A stretch of 64,000 nt of DNA from Mycobacterium decipiens (GTDB lineage Bacteria > Actinomycetota > Actinomycetes > Mycobacteriales > Mycobacteriaceae). The translations under genes were made by a program, and so were the position numbers. Shown piece after piece: positions 30,839 through 39,570 of the stretch. The notes under the pieces are model-generated. The model made no database searches. It was not told where the DNA came from and saw nothing but the letters and a program-made list of their open reading frames with translations. The stretch spans positions 1,240,001-1,304,000 of the forward strand of contig NZ_OY970459.1 in the NCBI RefSeq assembly GCF_963853665.1. Reading direction: 5' to 3'. Each line of letters starts with the position of its first letter. Position 1 is the stretch's first letter.

Positions 30839-31683
30839 GGCCCGACGTATCCCGGCGGGTTGACTTCCTCCACCCAGAGGTCGACACCGAGCTTGCCACC
30901 CGGAGTGCAGTCATAGACCGACAAGTCGGTGACGCCGGATTCCACCAGCACGTCCTCACACAACACCGAGTTGCCGGTGTATTCGCGGGAGGGCTTGTTG
31001 AGGATGGCGTGGGCGGCATCGGCATACACCTCGGGCTTGCGGGCCCGCGCCATCGCCTCATCCCCACCCAGCAGGTTCTGCACCGCGGCTGTGGCCACCA
31101 GCGTGCGTGGCCACAACGTGTTCGACGCGATGCCGTCGCCACGCATCTCCTCGGCGATCCCCAGCGCGCAAAGCGTCATGCCGTACTTGGCCATCATGTA
31201 GGCCGTCGGCTTCAGCCACTTCTTCTCCAGCAGGATTGGCGGGGATAGCGTCAGGATGTGCGGGTTCTCGCGGCCTTTCATGTGGGGGATGCACGCCTGT
31301 GATACGGCGTAAGTGCCGCGCACCTGGATGCTGTTCATCAGGTCGAAACGCTTCATCGACACGTCGGTAATAGACCCTAGGTTGATCGCCGAGGCGTTGT
31401 TGACGCAGATATCGATGCCGCCGAACCGCTCGACGGTGTTGGCCACCGCGGACGCGACGGAATCCGGGTCGCGGATGTCCCCGACGATCGGCAACGCCTG
31501 ACCGCCGGCTTCCTCAAGTTCCTTGGCCGCGGTGAACACGGTGCCGGGCAGCTTGGGGTGCGGTTCGGCGGTCTTGGCGATCAAGGCGATATTGGCGCCG
31601 TCGCGTGCGGCGCGTTTGGCGATCGCAAGACCGATCCCGCGACTGGCACCCGAGATGAACATGGTCTTGCCGTGGAGGGACAT
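30835..31683 (-). CDS. Short-chain dehydrogenase, Rv3224-like (HSDL2 type)
   Basis: A 282-residue NAD(P)-dependent oxidoreductase, the same length as Rv3224. The cofactor motif is GASRGIG at residues 12-18, the NNAS motif is present, the catalytic Ser lies in the LTLSPP segment and the catalytic Tyr-x3-Lys is YMMAK. The family includes human HSDL2-like peroxisomal enzymes; the substrate is unknown. In M. tuberculosis the homologue has been called iron-regulated, but I see no IdeR box. It is divergent from sigH by about 300 bases. Confidence 0.9.
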   Translation of the reverse strand: MSLHGKTMFISGASRGIGLAIAKRAARDGANIALIAKTAEPHPKLPGTVFTAAKELEEAGGQALPIVGDIRDPDSVASAVANTVERFGGIDICVNNASAINLGSITDVSMKRFDLMNSIQVRGTYAVSQACIPHMKGRENPHILTLSPPILLEKKWLKPTAYMMAKYGMTLCALGIAEEMRGDGIASNTLWPRTLVATAAVQNLLGGDEAMARARKPEVYADAAHAILNKPSREYTGNSVLCEDVLVESGVTDLSVYDCTPGGKLGVDLWVEEVNPPGYVGP

Positions 31684-31749
31684 GGCGCCACCCTAGCGCT
31701 CTGCCCTATTCGACAGGACTGTGGGACGGGCCGCGTCAGTCACGGCGCC

Positions 31750-31779
31750 GGAAATAGCGCGCCGGTAAACACGGTTGAT
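31750..31779 (+). promoter_or_regulatory. SigH-type promoter upstream of sigH
   Basis: ggaaat at 31750-31755 and cggttg at 31772-31777 are separated by 16 bases. This fits the mycobacterial SigH/SigE pattern GGAAYA - N16-18 - GTT. It lies about 210 bases before the sigH ATG. Autoregulation of sigH from such a promoter is established in M. tuberculosis; the assignment here is by pattern only. Confidence 0.5.
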
Positions 31780-31982
31780 TGGTTAGGTTCCTGCAGCCAG
31801 GTGGCTGGCCAAACCGGTGCAGACAGCGTCGGCCGTAGCCTTTAGATTGGGACGAGGGGAGTCTGGTGTCAACGGCGACGAGCCTGTTGGGTGAGGAGCG
31901 GTTGGCTCGCATCCTCCCAAGTCCGGTGTTTCTGCCGGTGCTATCCGGTGACACCGCAAACGAAGGGACCGGGTTAATCGAG

Positions 31983-32633
31983 ATGGCCGACATCGATGGT
32001 GTGACCGGTTCGGAGGGTCAGCAGCCTGGGCCGCCCGAGGAGACGGACGCGGAGCTGACGGCGCGTTTCGAACGCGACGCGATTCCCCTGTTGGACCAGC
32101 TCTACGGCGGCGCGCTGCGCATGACGCGCAATCCCGCCGACGCCGAGGACCTGCTGCAGGAGACGATGGTGAAGGCGTATGCGGGATTTCGTTCGTTCCG
32201 CGAGGGCACCAACCTCAAAGCCTGGCTGTACCGGATCCTGACCAACACCTATATCAACAGCTATCGCAAGAAACAACGGCAACCGGCGGAGTATCCGACC
32301 GAGGAGATCACCGACTGGCAACTGGCGTCCAACGCTGAGCATTCTTCGACCGGGCTGCGCTCAGCTGAGGTGGAGGCGCTGGAGGCGTTGCCGGACACCG
32401 AGATCAAAGAGGCGCTACAGGCGTTGCCGGAAGAGTTCCGGATGGCGGTCTACTACGCCGATGTCGAAGGCTTCCCCTACAAGGAGATCGCCGAGATCAT
32501 GGACACCCCGATCGGCACCGTGATGTCTCGGCTCCACCGCGGCCGCCGTCAGTTGCGCGGTCTTCTGGCCGATGTGGCCCGCGAGCGGGGATTTATCCGC
32601 GGTGAGCAGGCGCACGAGGGGGTGTCGTCATGA
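31983..32633 (+). CDS. sigH: ECF sigma factor SigH
   Basis: Sigma factor for the heat and thiol-oxidative stress response (thioredoxin system, sigE, sigB, clp genes). Region 2 is visible as [29 protein letters not shown] and region 4 as [33 protein letters not shown] 31983 (MADIDGVTG) gives 216 residues, the known length; the frame stays open upstream to 31866, which would add 39 residues. Its end overlaps the rshA start (ATGA). No separate Rv3222c-like gene is present. Confidence 0.96.
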   Translation: MADIDGVTGSEGQQPGPPEETDAELTARFERDAIPLLDQLYGGALRMTRNPADAEDLLQETMVKAYAGFRSFREGTNLKAWLYRILTNTYINSYRKKQRQPAEYPTEEITDWQLASNAEHSSTGLRSAEVEALEALPDTEIKEALQALPEEFRMAVYYADVEGFPYKEIAEIMDTPIGTVMSRLHRGRRQLRGLLADVARERGFIRGEQAHEGVSS

Positions 32634-32935
32634 GCGAATTTTGCGGTCCGACCGACGCGCACGCCGACCACGACGATTTCCACGGCAGTTTGGGTTGCGC
32701 GGAAGTGATCGCCGAGGTATGGACCCTGCTTGACGGCGAATGCACCCCGGAAACTCGCGAGAAGCTGCGCCGGCACCTTGAGGCCTGCCCGGGGTGCCTG
32801 AAGCACTACGGGCTCGAGGAACGGATCAAGGCATTGATCGCGACCAAGTGCCGCGGTGACAAGGCCCCCGACGGCTTACGGGAGCGTTTGCGGCTGGAGA
32901 TCCGTCGGACCACCATCATCCGTGGCGGGCCCTAG
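32630..32935 (+). CDS. rshA: Anti-sigma factor RshA
   Basis: A 101-residue zinc-binding anti-sigma factor that holds SigH until disulfide stress or PknB phosphorylation releases it. The ZAS motif is complete: His49-x3-Cys53-x2-Cys56 within [15 protein letters not shown]. It is translationally coupled to sigH. The 3' end is followed within a few bases by a dispersed repeat. Confidence 0.95.
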   Translation: MSEFCGPTDAHADHDDFHGSLGCAEVIAEVWTLLDGECTPETREKLRRHLEACPGCLKHYGLEERIKALIATKCRGDKAPDGLRERLRLEIRRTTIIRGGP

Positions 32936-32939
32936 CGCG

Positions 32940-33044
32940 CCCGGCTCCTCCTCAGACCGCTTCGCGGTCTGCATCGTCGCCGCGCGCAGCCTGATTGCCC
33001 GGCTCCTCCTCAGACCGCTTCGCGGTCTGCATCGTCGCCGCGCG
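32940..33044 (-). repeat. Dispersed 48-bp repeat, two copies, 3' of bL37
   Basis: Two 47-bp copies (32940-32986 and 32998-33044) are identical and spaced 58 bases apart. Each holds the hairpin agaccgc-ttc-gcggtct. In the bL37 gene orientation the first copy begins directly after the TAA stop, so the element may act as a transcript end or stability hairpin between the convergent rshA and bL37 genes. Related copies are at 26787-26835 and 51525-51733. Confidence 0.85.
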
Positions 33045-33119
33045 TTAAGAATTGGGCCGCTTGCCGTGGTTGGCCTTGCTGTGCTTGCGGTCGCGCTTCT
33101 TACGGCCACGCTTGGCCAT
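33045..33119 (-). CDS. Ribosomal protein bL37, 24 residues
   Basis: A very short minus-strand gene: ATG at 33119, TAA at 33045-33047, giving a 24-residue, extremely basic peptide that starts MAKRGRKKRDRKHSKANHG. A clear ribosome binding site (ggagg, six bases before the ATG) supports it. The sequence matches the actinobacterial large-subunit protein bL37 known from mycobacterial ribosome structures. It is below usual gene-finder cut-offs. It lies between rshA and the biotinyl/lipoyl gene, in the opposite orientation. Confidence 0.9.
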   Translation of the reverse strand: MAKRGRKKRDRKHSKANHGKRPNS

Positions 33120-33321
33120 CGGAACCTCCGTCATTGCTCAGATGCTGGGCGGGCAGCAGCCGCCCGGTTGTTGCCTAGTGTCTCATGGGGCATCGGGTGC
33201 GGCCTCAGTAGACCGCGCGCCGCGGCCCCGAGGGATCCTATGATTCGATATACCTGAGCTTGATGGAAGCCAGGTGGACCAGCAGTCAGCATGCGGCATG
33301 GCCGAAAAGAGTGGGGTGAAG

Positions 33322-33537
33322 ATGGCCGAGGATGTTCGCGCCGAGATCGTGGCCAGCGTGCTCGAAGTCGTTGTCAACGAAGGCGATCAAATCGGCAAGG
33401 GCGACATCGTGGTGCTGCTGGAGTCGATGAAGATGGAGATCCCCGTCCTGGCCGAAGTTGCCGGGACCGTCAGCAAGGTGAGCGTGTCGGTCGGCGACGT
33501 CATCCAGGCCGGCGACCTTATTGCGGTGATCAGCTAG
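33322..33537 (+). CDS. Biotinyl/lipoyl attachment domain protein (TB7.3-like)
   Basis: A 71-residue protein that is a single biotinyl/lipoyl domain, with the modified Lys in ESMKMEIPV. It corresponds to Rv3221c (TB7.3). It could serve as a free-standing biotin carboxyl carrier protein, but no carboxylase subunit gene is nearby. ATG 33322 is chosen; upstream ATG codons in frame (33298, 33274) would add non-conserved residues. It lies 49 bases before pdtaS. Confidence 0.9.
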   Translation: MAEDVRAEIVASVLEVVVNEGDQIGKGDIVVLLESMKMEIPVLAEVAGTVSKVSVSVGDVIQAGDLIAVIS

Positions 33538-33586
33538 CAGTTGAACCCGTCATACCTGCCACCCGGGAGCGACTTGGGAGTTAGTC

Positions 33587-35089
33587 ATGGCCACTCTCGG
33601 TGATCTGCTCGCCGAACACACGGTGTTGCCGGGCAATGCGGTGGACCACCTGCATGCGGTGGTCGGGGAGTGGCAGCTCCTTGCCGACTTGTCGTTTGCC
33701 GATTACTTGATGTGGGTTCGCCGCGACGACGGTGTGCTGGTGTGTGTTGCGCAGTGCCGGCCGAATACCGCACCCACGGTGATGCAGACCGACGCGGTGG
33801 GTACCGTCGTCGCCGCCGATAGCTTGCCGCTGGTCGCCGCGACCTTCGCCTGCGGCGCTGCAGGATCGGAAAGCGATGTTCGCCAACAGATTTCATGCCA
33901 AGACAACAGCTTGAATGTTGAGGTCTCCCCGGTGCGCTATGACGACCAGGTGGTGGCGGTGTTGACCCAACATCAAACCGAACGAGCGATCCGCCGCCGG
34001 TCCGGCCAATTGGAGACCGCCTACCTGGATTGCGCCTCCGATCTGGTGCACATGCTGGCGGAGGGCACTTTTCCCGACGTGGGGGACGTCGCCATGTCGC
34101 GTTCCACCCCGCGTGCCGGTGACGGCTTCATCCGTCTCGACATCGAGGGCGTGGTCTCCTACGCCAGCCCCAATGCCCTATCGGCCTACCACCGGATGGG
34201 CAGGACCACCGAGTTGGAGGGGCGCAATCTCATCGAAGCGACGCGGACGCTGATCTCCGACCCGTTTGAGGCGCAGGAAGTGGACGAGCATGTGCAGGAC
34301 CTGCTGGCCGGCGGGAGGGGTATGCGCACGGAGATCGAAGCCGGCGGCGCTACGGTGCTGCTGCGGACCCTGCCGCTGGTGGTGCATGGTCGCAACGTCG
34401 GCGCCGCGATATTGATCCGCGACGTGACCGAGGTGAAACGCCGCGACCGGGCCCTGATATCCAAGGACGCCACGATCCGGGAAATCCATCACCGGGTTAA
34501 GAACAACCTGCAAACGGTGGCCGCGCTGTTGCGGCTGCAGGCGCGACGGACGGCCAATGCCGAGGGGCGCGAAGCGCTGATCGAGTCAGTGCGCCGGGTG
34601 TCGTCGATCGCCTTGGTCCACGATGCGTTGTCGATGTCGGTGGACGAGCAGGTGAACCTTGATGAGGTCATCGACCGGATCCTGCCGATCATGAACGACG
34701 TTGCGTCCGTGGACAGGCCAATCCGGATAAATCGAGTCGGCGACCTTGGGGTACTCGACTCCGACCGCGCGACCGCGCTGATCATGGTGATCACCGAGCT
34801 GGTGCAGAACGCGATCGAGCACGCGTTCGACCCGGCGGCGGCAGAAGGGTCCGTGATGATTCGAGCGGAGCGCTCGGCGCGTTGGCTCGATGTCGTCGTA
34901 CACGACGACGGGCTGGGTCTGCCCGAAGGATTCAGCCTGGAGAAGTCGGACAGCCTGGGCCTGCAGATCGTGCGGACCCTGGTCTCCGCGGAGTTGGACG
35001 GCTCGTTGGGTATGCGGGAAGCCCGCGAAGGCGGCACCGACGTGGTGCTGCGGGTACCGATCGGCCGCCGGGGAAGGCTAATGCTGTAA
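33587..35089 (+). CDS. pdtaS: Sensor histidine kinase PdtaS
   Basis: A soluble 500-residue kinase, the Rv3220c counterpart. It has an N-terminal GAF domain (residues about 1-150), a PAS domain (about 175-290, FIRLDIEGVVSYASPNALSAYHRMG) and a HisKA_2/HWE-type core with EIHHRVKNNLQTVAALLRLQARR, then N box LVQNAIEHAF and G boxes DDGLGLPEGF. In M. tuberculosis it phosphorylates PdtaR (Rv1626, ANTAR antiterminator) and is inhibited by NO and copper; the partner gene is not in this window. A strong bidirectional terminator follows. Confidence 0.95.
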   Translation: MATLGDLLAEHTVLPGNAVDHLHAVVGEWQLLADLSFADYLMWVRRDDGVLVCVAQCRPNTAPTVMQTDAVGTVVAADSLPLVAATFACGAAGSESDVRQQISCQDNSLNVEVSPVRYDDQVVAVLTQHQTERAIRRRSGQLETAYLDCASDLVHMLAEGTFPDVGDVAMSRSTPRAGDGFIRLDIEGVVSYASPNALSAYHRMGRTTELEGRNLIEATRTLISDPFEAQEVDEHVQDLLAGGRGMRTEIEAGGATVLLRTLPLVVHGRNVGAAILIRDVTEVKRRDRALISKDATIREIHHRVKNNLQTVAALLRLQARRTANAEGREALIESVRRVSSIALVHDALSMSVDEQVNLDEVIDRILPIMNDVASVDRPIRINRVGDLGVLDSDRATALIMVITELVQNAIEHAFDPAAAEGSVMIRAERSARWLDVVVHDDGLGLPEGFSLEKSDSLGLQIVRTLVSAELDGSLGMREAREGGTDVVLRVPIGRRGRLML

Positions 35090-35097
35090 CCGCTACG

Positions 35098-35137
35098 CAA
35101 CAGTGCGGCCCCGACGGTTGTCGGGGCCGCACTGTTG
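35098..35137. terminator. Bidirectional terminator between pdtaS and whiB1
   Basis: A perfect 18-bp inverted repeat, caacagtgcggccccgac (35098-35115) with its complement (35120-35137) and a four-base loop. It begins nine bases after the pdtaS stop and ends 14 bases before the whiB1 stop, so it serves two convergent genes. Confidence 0.9.
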
Positions 35138-35151
35138 CGGAATCTGGGTGG

Positions 35152-35406
35152 TCAGACTCCGGTGCGGGCCTTGGTCCGGGCGTTGCGACGCTTCAATGCG
35201 CGCCGCTCGTCTTCGCTCATGCCGCCCCAGACGCCCGAGTCCTGGCCGGTGTTTAGCGCCCAGCTGAGGCACTCTGTGGTGACCGGACACCGATTACAGA
35301 CCAGTTTCGCGTCCGCGATCTGCGCGAGTGCCGGGCCACTGTTCCCTACCGGGAAGAACAGTTCCGGATCCTCGTCACGGCAGACCGCCTTGTGGCGCCA
35401 ATCCAT
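35152..35406 (-). CDS. whiB1: WhiB1, [4Fe-4S] NO-responsive regulator
   Basis: An 84-residue essential Wbl protein that binds SigA region 4 and reacts with nitric oxide. The four cluster ligands are Cys9, Cys37, Cys40 and Cys46 (VCNRCPVTTEC). The GVWGG turn (SGVWGGMSEDERR) and the basic tail (RRALKRRNARTKARTGV) are complete. A 20-bp palindrome lies just upstream of the start; in M. tuberculosis whiB1 is controlled by the cAMP receptor protein. Confidence 0.97.
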   Translation of the reverse strand: MDWRHKAVCRDEDPELFFPVGNSGPALAQIADAKLVCNRCPVTTECLSWALNTGQDSGVWGGMSEDERRALKRRNARTKARTGV

Positions 35407-35425
35407 TTGTCGTTACTCCTCACTA

Positions 35426-35445
35426 TGTGCGCAGCAGTACGCACA
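35426..35445. promoter_or_regulatory. CRP-like palindrome upstream of whiB1
   Basis: TGTGCG-N8-CGCACA is a perfect 6-bp inverted repeat with the spacing of a CRP/FNR half-site pair (TGTGA-N6-TCACA type, with G/C at the fifth position). It is 20 bases upstream of the whiB1 start codon. The rest of 35407-35689 holds no gene that I can support. Confidence 0.4.
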
Positions 35446-35689
35446 GGTGTTTCTTCTTGGCTGGTAACGCGTGTACAGGAAAGGTTTCTGTACCCCTACG
35501 TATCTTCTCTGTATGCAACCTTTCGATCGTTTCACAGGCGGAACAGATGTCAATAGTGTTACGTAACCGCGTGGGCTATCTCACTTCGACGATCTCTTAC
35601 CAAAGCTCTTACCTAGTTGTACTACACTGCGCCGCGATTTTCGCCCATCATTTGCGTCGCAAGCCCATCACATCTTTGGTTCTTGCAGG

Positions 35690-36655
35690 TCAAGGCCGTT
35701 TTTTTGCGGGTGGGGCAACCACCGCCAGGGCGTCCGGAACCGCGCGGAACGTCATGGTTTCCCGTACGCCGAGGTAGTCCCCGTCGAACTGGCTGGCGAT
35801 CGGGGGGCCCATGGAGGTAACGCGCAAGCACGCGACGTCATCGTCGCTGATGAGGTAGTCGAAGTCGAACTTGGGCCGCTTGGCGAACATCTGCCGGACG
35901 ACCCTGAGGGCCGGGAGCACCCTCATGCTGGTGGAGGCGAACACTCCCAGGCCAGACTCGAACGTGCAGGCGGGGTTCGTCCATACCGGCCGGTTGCTTG
36001 CGTAGGTCCACGGGCTGGAGTTGCACACGAAGACGAAGTGCACCCCGGTAACCGGATCGCGGTCGGGCAGTTGCAGCGTAAGGGTCGGTTCACGGCGCGT
36101 GTTGGCCAGCGCTGCGCGCACCGCCGCGCGAATATAGCGCCCCGCCGTCACTTTGCCCCCCTTATCGCGTTCGGCCTCTACCGCGGCCACGACCTCGGCG
36201 TCGACGCCCATTCCGCCGTTGAACACCGCCCACCGCTCGCCGCAGTCAATCAGCCCGATGCGACGCCACTGCCGGTGCCGGTCGTAGTCGTCGAGCAGCT
36301 GGATGAGCTGGTTGGTTGCCGCGATCGGGTCCGGGGAAATCCCCAGCGCTCGGGCTAGCACATTCGCCGAGCCGCCGGGTACGACCGCGACCGCGGGCAC
36401 CGGTCCCGCCGGTGTCGAACCGGGGCGTCCCAGGATGCCATTGACCACAGCGCTTACCGTGCCGTCGCCGCCATGCACGACGACCAAGTCCACCCCATCG
36501 GCAACCGCCGCCTGTCCGAGTTCGGTCTCGTGACCAGGGTGGTTGGTGTGCTCAACCGTGAGCTGGAGGCGGCTTTTGAGCGCGTGCGCCAGCAGGTCAC
36601 GACCGGCCGGCGTGGTGGAGGTGGCGGTGGGGTTGACGATAAGCACGGCGCGCAT
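35690..36655 (-). CDS. Diacylglycerol/sphingosine kinase-like lipid kinase
   Basis: A 321-residue DAGK-catalytic-domain protein, the same length as Rv3218. The nucleotide-binding motif GGDGT is in LVVVHGGDGTVSAVVNGILG, followed by VVPGGSANVLARALGI. It should phosphorylate a lipid such as diacylglycerol. The start MRAVLIVNPTAT at 36655 is the family start; a longer frame upstream is not conserved-looking. It is read in the same direction as whiB1 but with a 283-base gap. Confidence 0.9.
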   Translation of the reverse strand: MRAVLIVNPTATSTTPAGRDLLAHALKSRLQLTVEHTNHPGHETELGQAAVADGVDLVVVHGGDGTVSAVVNGILGRPGSTPAGPVPAVAVVPGGSANVLARALGISPDPIAATNQLIQLLDDYDRHRQWRRIGLIDCGERWAVFNGGMGVDAEVVAAVEAERDKGGKVTAGRYIRAAVRAALANTRREPTLTLQLPDRDPVTGVHFVFVCNSSPWTYASNRPVWTNPACTFESGLGVFASTSMRVLPALRVVRQMFAKRPKFDFDYLISDDDVACLRVTSMGPPIASQFDGDYLGVRETMTFRAVPDALAVVAPPAKKRP

Positions 36656-36780
36656 GAGGCATGAGCTTAGGCGCGGCGACGAGGAGGAGTACGGCAATTA
36701 GGGGCAGGCGCGCGATTGGGTCAGCCGGGCACCAAGTATTCCGCGCGGGCCGGTGACGCTCGCGTGACTACGCTGGCGAG

Positions 36781-37212
36781 GTGACTGTTCGCGCCCCGGC
36801 CACCGTGCGCGGCGCGGGACTGATAGTCGCCGCGCAGGGGGCCGCCGCGCTGGGGGTGGCCTTGGCGTTGGTGATACGCGGTCTCGGGGGAGTGGACCAG
36901 CGCGTGGTTAGCGGCTTAGGTACCGCTGTCTGGTTTGTTCTGGTGGGCGGCGGGGTGCTCGCTGCGGGCAGCGCGCTGGTGGCCGGCAAGCGCTGGGGCC
37001 GCGGGTTGGCCGTGTTCACCCAGCTGCTTCTGCTGCCGGTGGCCTGGTACATGGCGGTGGGCTCCCATCGGCCGGCGCTCGGGATCCCGGTCGGAATCGT
37101 GGCGCTGGCGGCGCTGATCTTGCTCTTTAGTCCCGGGGCCGTGCGCTGGGCCGCCAGGGGCGATCAGGGTGGTCCGCCCAGCGCGGCCAGTCGCCCTCCG
37201 GACAGCCGATAG
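36781..37212 (+). CDS. Small integral membrane protein, Rv3217c-like
   Basis: A 143-residue protein with four predicted membrane helices (GAGLIVAAQGAAALGVALALVI; WFVLVGGGVLAAGSALVAG; LAVFTQLLLLPVAWYMAVG; LGIPVGIVALAALILLF). No functional motif is visible. The GTG start is at 36781. Its 3' end overlaps the convergent GNAT gene by 49 bases. Confidence 0.82.
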   Translation: MTVRAPATVRGAGLIVAAQGAAALGVALALVIRGLGGVDQRVVSGLGTAVWFVLVGGGVLAAGSALVAGKRWGRGLAVFTQLLLLPVAWYMAVGSHRPALGIPVGIVALAALILLFSPGAVRWAARGDQGGPPSAASRPPDSR

Positions 37213-37646
37213 GTAGTCCACTCGTGTTGCGGTTGCCCGCCGATGCGGTCGTACAGCGCGATGGCATCGGAGTTCCAGTTCAGCACCGCCCAGGACAGGC
37301 GCGTGTAGCCGTTTTCGAGGCATTCACCCGCCAGCGTCGACAGCAGGCCACGAGCCAGACCGCGGCGGCGAAACCGCGGCCAGACGAACAGGTCCTCCAC
37401 ATAGATGCCCGGTACGCCGTCCCAGGTCGAAAAGTTGAGAAACCACAGGGCCATCGCGGCAACTTCGCCGTCAACCTCGGCGACGTGGCATCGTGCGGTC
37501 GGAGAGTCTCCGAAAAGTGCTGTAGATACCTGTGTTTCGGTGATCGTGCATTGATCTGCGGCGCGCTCGAATTCGGCCAACCCGTGAATCATGGCAGCGA
37601 TGTCGGCGCTGTCCTCCGGAGTGGCGCGACGGATGTTGTTGGTCAC
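37164..37646 (-). CDS. GNAT-family N-acetyltransferase
   Basis: A 160-residue spermidine/diamine-type acetyltransferase: RRATPEDSADIAAMIHGLAEFE, YVEDLFVWPRFRRRGLARGLLSTLA (acetyl-CoA loop), then WNSDAIALYDRIGGQ. The acceptor may be a polyamine-like amine. H37Rv Rv3216 is annotated shorter, so this intact version is useful for comparison. Its start overlaps the entC stop by four bases, making it the last gene of the gpm2-entC operon. Confidence 0.88.
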   Translation of the reverse strand: MTNNIRRATPEDSADIAAMIHGLAEFERAADQCTITETQVSTALFGDSPTARCHVAEVDGEVAAMALWFLNFSTWDGVPGIYVEDLFVWPRFRRRGLARGLLSTLAGECLENGYTRLSWAVLNWNSDAIALYDRIGGQPQHEWTTYRLSGGRLAALGGPP

Positions 37647-38767
37647 TGCTCAACTCCCAGCGCGGTCAAAATCGTGGCGAATTTCGTTGTGGTTTCCTCA
37701 AGTTCGTCATCCGGATCGGACTCGGCGACGATGCCGCCACCGGCGTGGGCGAGGGCTATGCGTCGATCAGCCGAAAGTTGTGCGCAGCGGATAGACACCA
37801 CCCAGTGGCCGTCCCCCTGGGCATCGCACCAGCCGACCGTGCCGGCGTAGAAACCGCGGTCACCTTCCAGTTCGGCGATAAGCTCGGTGGCAGCCTTAGT
37901 CGGCACGCCGCCAACCGCCGGGGTGGGATGTAGTGCCAACGCCAGATCGATTGCGGTAGTTGACATATCGCGTAGCCGGCCTGTGATCGGTGTGCACAAG
38001 TGCCAAACGGCAGCGGTGCGGTTCAATTGGGGCTCGGTTGGGATCGTCAGGTCGTCGCATAGTGGTTCCAGGGCTACGCGCATCGTGTCGACGACCAATT
38101 GGTGTTCGTGGCGGTTCTTGGCCGAACTAGCTAGTGCGGCCGCGTTGGCGGCATCGAGTTCGGGGTCGGCGGCACGTGGGGCTGAGCCGGCAAATGGCTT
38201 GCAGACGACGCGATCGCCGGATCGTGCGACCAGAAGTTCGGGGCTCGCGCCCACCAGGGCAGCCCCGGTCTCGTGGTTGCCGGCGGGGGTGAGGTCGACG
38301 AGGTAGCCGTACACGGCCGGGTCGGCCTCGACCAGCCGGCGCAGGAGGGCGCGGGCGTCCAGCGGCGCATCGGCGGTCAGCTGCAACGCGCGGGCGAGCA
38401 CCACCTTGTGCAAAGAGTTGTCGGGCGCGGCGAGTTGATCCCGTGCGCGGCTGATCCTGGCTCGATAGTCGGCAAGTGACGGGAAAGTGGCGGCGACGCG
38501 CACCTTTGGCAGCGGGCCGGCCGGCCAGTCGGGCAGCGCCTGGGCGCGTAGTACGGTGTCTGGCGCCATCAAGGCGGCGGGTCTGCTCACGTCGAAAGGC
38601 AACGCGCCCAACAGTATTGGGGCCGCACCTGAGCGCAGTGCCGCTTGCGCGGCCCGTACGTCGCAGTACCGCGACTGCACCCCGTGGGCTACTAGAGTGC
38701 CTCTCGGTCCACACAGCACGAAGGGCGGTTCGCCGCTTGCGCGCATCGTCGCCACGGTGGCGCTCAC
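37643..38767 (-). CDS. entC: Isochorismate synthase
   Basis: A 374-residue chorismate-utilising enzyme that makes isochorismate, a precursor for menaquinone (and salicylate in other pathways). Visible family blocks are LVARSGDRVVCKPFAGSAPR, HEHQLVVDTMRVALEPLC, WHLCTPITGRL and AHAGGGIVAESDPDDE. A GTG start overlaps the gpm2 stop (GTGA) and its stop overlaps the GNAT start, so the operon is gpm2-entC-GNAT. The counterpart is Rv3215; MbtI, not this enzyme, makes the salicylate for mycobactin in M. tuberculosis. Confidence 0.92.
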   Translation of the reverse strand: MSATVATMRASGEPPFVLCGPRGTLVAHGVQSRYCDVRAAQAALRSGAAPILLGALPFDVSRPAALMAPDTVLRAQALPDWPAGPLPKVRVAATFPSLADYRARISRARDQLAAPDNSLHKVVLARALQLTADAPLDARALLRRLVEADPAVYGYLVDLTPAGNHETGAALVGASPELLVARSGDRVVCKPFAGSAPRAADPELDAANAAALASSAKNRHEHQLVVDTMRVALEPLCDDLTIPTEPQLNRTAAVWHLCTPITGRLRDMSTTAIDLALALHPTPAVGGVPTKAATELIAELEGDRGFYAGTVGWCDAQGDGHWVVSIRCAQLSADRRIALAHAGGGIVAESDPDDELEETTTKFATILTALGVEQ

Positions 38768-39375
38768 CCGGCTGCGATCGGCTGCGGGTGACCGGTCAAC
38801 CCGAGTACCGCTAGCTGGCGCACGCCGTGCTCGAACCCGCAGACCCCGATTGAGGCGGCGTGCATGGCGAAGCGGCTGCCTTCGGCGAGCGGCAGCTCGA
38901 CCCAGCGCGTGATTACCGCGCGAGAGAAGTGGCCATGGCTGACAAACAACACGTCTCGTGCTGACATGTGCGCCAGCGCCAGGGCTACGGCCCGGTCCGC
39001 GCGATCGCTTACCTGCTCCACACTTTCACCGCCTGGGCATCCGTGCGTCCACACCAGCCAATCAGGTTCGGATTCCCGGATCTGCGGCGTCGTGAGGCCC
39101 TCATAAGAACCGTAATCCCATTCAGCGAGTAGCGGAGATACCTCGTCCACTGTCAGGCCGGCCGACTTGGCGGTGTCCAGGCTTCGTCGACGCGGGCTGC
39201 AGATGACGATCGGGTTGTCGAGTTCGAGCCCATCCAGAAGCTGGCCGGCCAGCTCGGCCTGCGTCCGCCCGGTATCGGTCAGCTCGAGCTCGGTGCGACC
39301 GGTGTGCTGGCCGGACTTGGACCAGGCCGTCTCGCCGTGGCGGAGCAGTAGCAGTCGGTGGTTGCGCACGCCCAT
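38764..39375 (-). CDS. gpm2: Histidine phosphatase, GpmB/phosphoglycerate mutase-like
   Basis: A 203-residue member of the histidine phosphatase superfamily with the nucleophile motif LLRHGETAWS near residue 12, RRSLDTAKSAG (second Arg) and VSHGHFSRAVI (second His). The Rv3214 homologue is reported to act as an acid phosphatase rather than a mutase. ATG 39375 (MGVRNHRLLLLRHGE) gives the length of Rv3214; the frame extends upstream without support. Confidence 0.92.
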   Translation of the reverse strand: MGVRNHRLLLLRHGETAWSKSGQHTGRTELELTDTGRTQAELAGQLLDGLELDNPIVICSPRRRSLDTAKSAGLTVDEVSPLLAEWDYGSYEGLTTPQIRESEPDWLVWTHGCPGGESVEQVSDRADRAVALALAHMSARDVLFVSHGHFSRAVITRWVELPLAEGSRFAMHAASIGVCGFEHGVRQLAVLGLTGHPQPIAAG

Positions 39376-39487
39376 GTCGACAGATTGTGCCGGACGACAT
39401 GCCGGGCAGATTGCCCGAACCACGTCGCGGGAAGCATGCCAGGATGACACTGTGACCGCGGCGACGACGAAGGGAGAGCGCGATGAG

Positions 39488-39552
39488 GTGGGGGCACGCC
39501 CCCACAAGCGGGTGGGGGCACCTCCCCCTGGGGGCGTACTCCCACCCGCTTG
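39488..39552. repeat. GC-rich palindromic repeat before the parA-like gene
   Basis: Two nested inverted repeats: gtgggggc (39488-39495) with gcccccac (39498-39505), and caagcgggtggg (39505-39516) with cccacccgcttg (39541-39552), with tcccccta-type sequence between. This is a dispersed mycobacterial intergenic repeat type. It ends 19 bases before the GTG of the next gene and may affect its mRNA leader. Confidence 0.8.
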
Positions 39553-39570
39553 CGGGGGAGAGCGGCGCTT

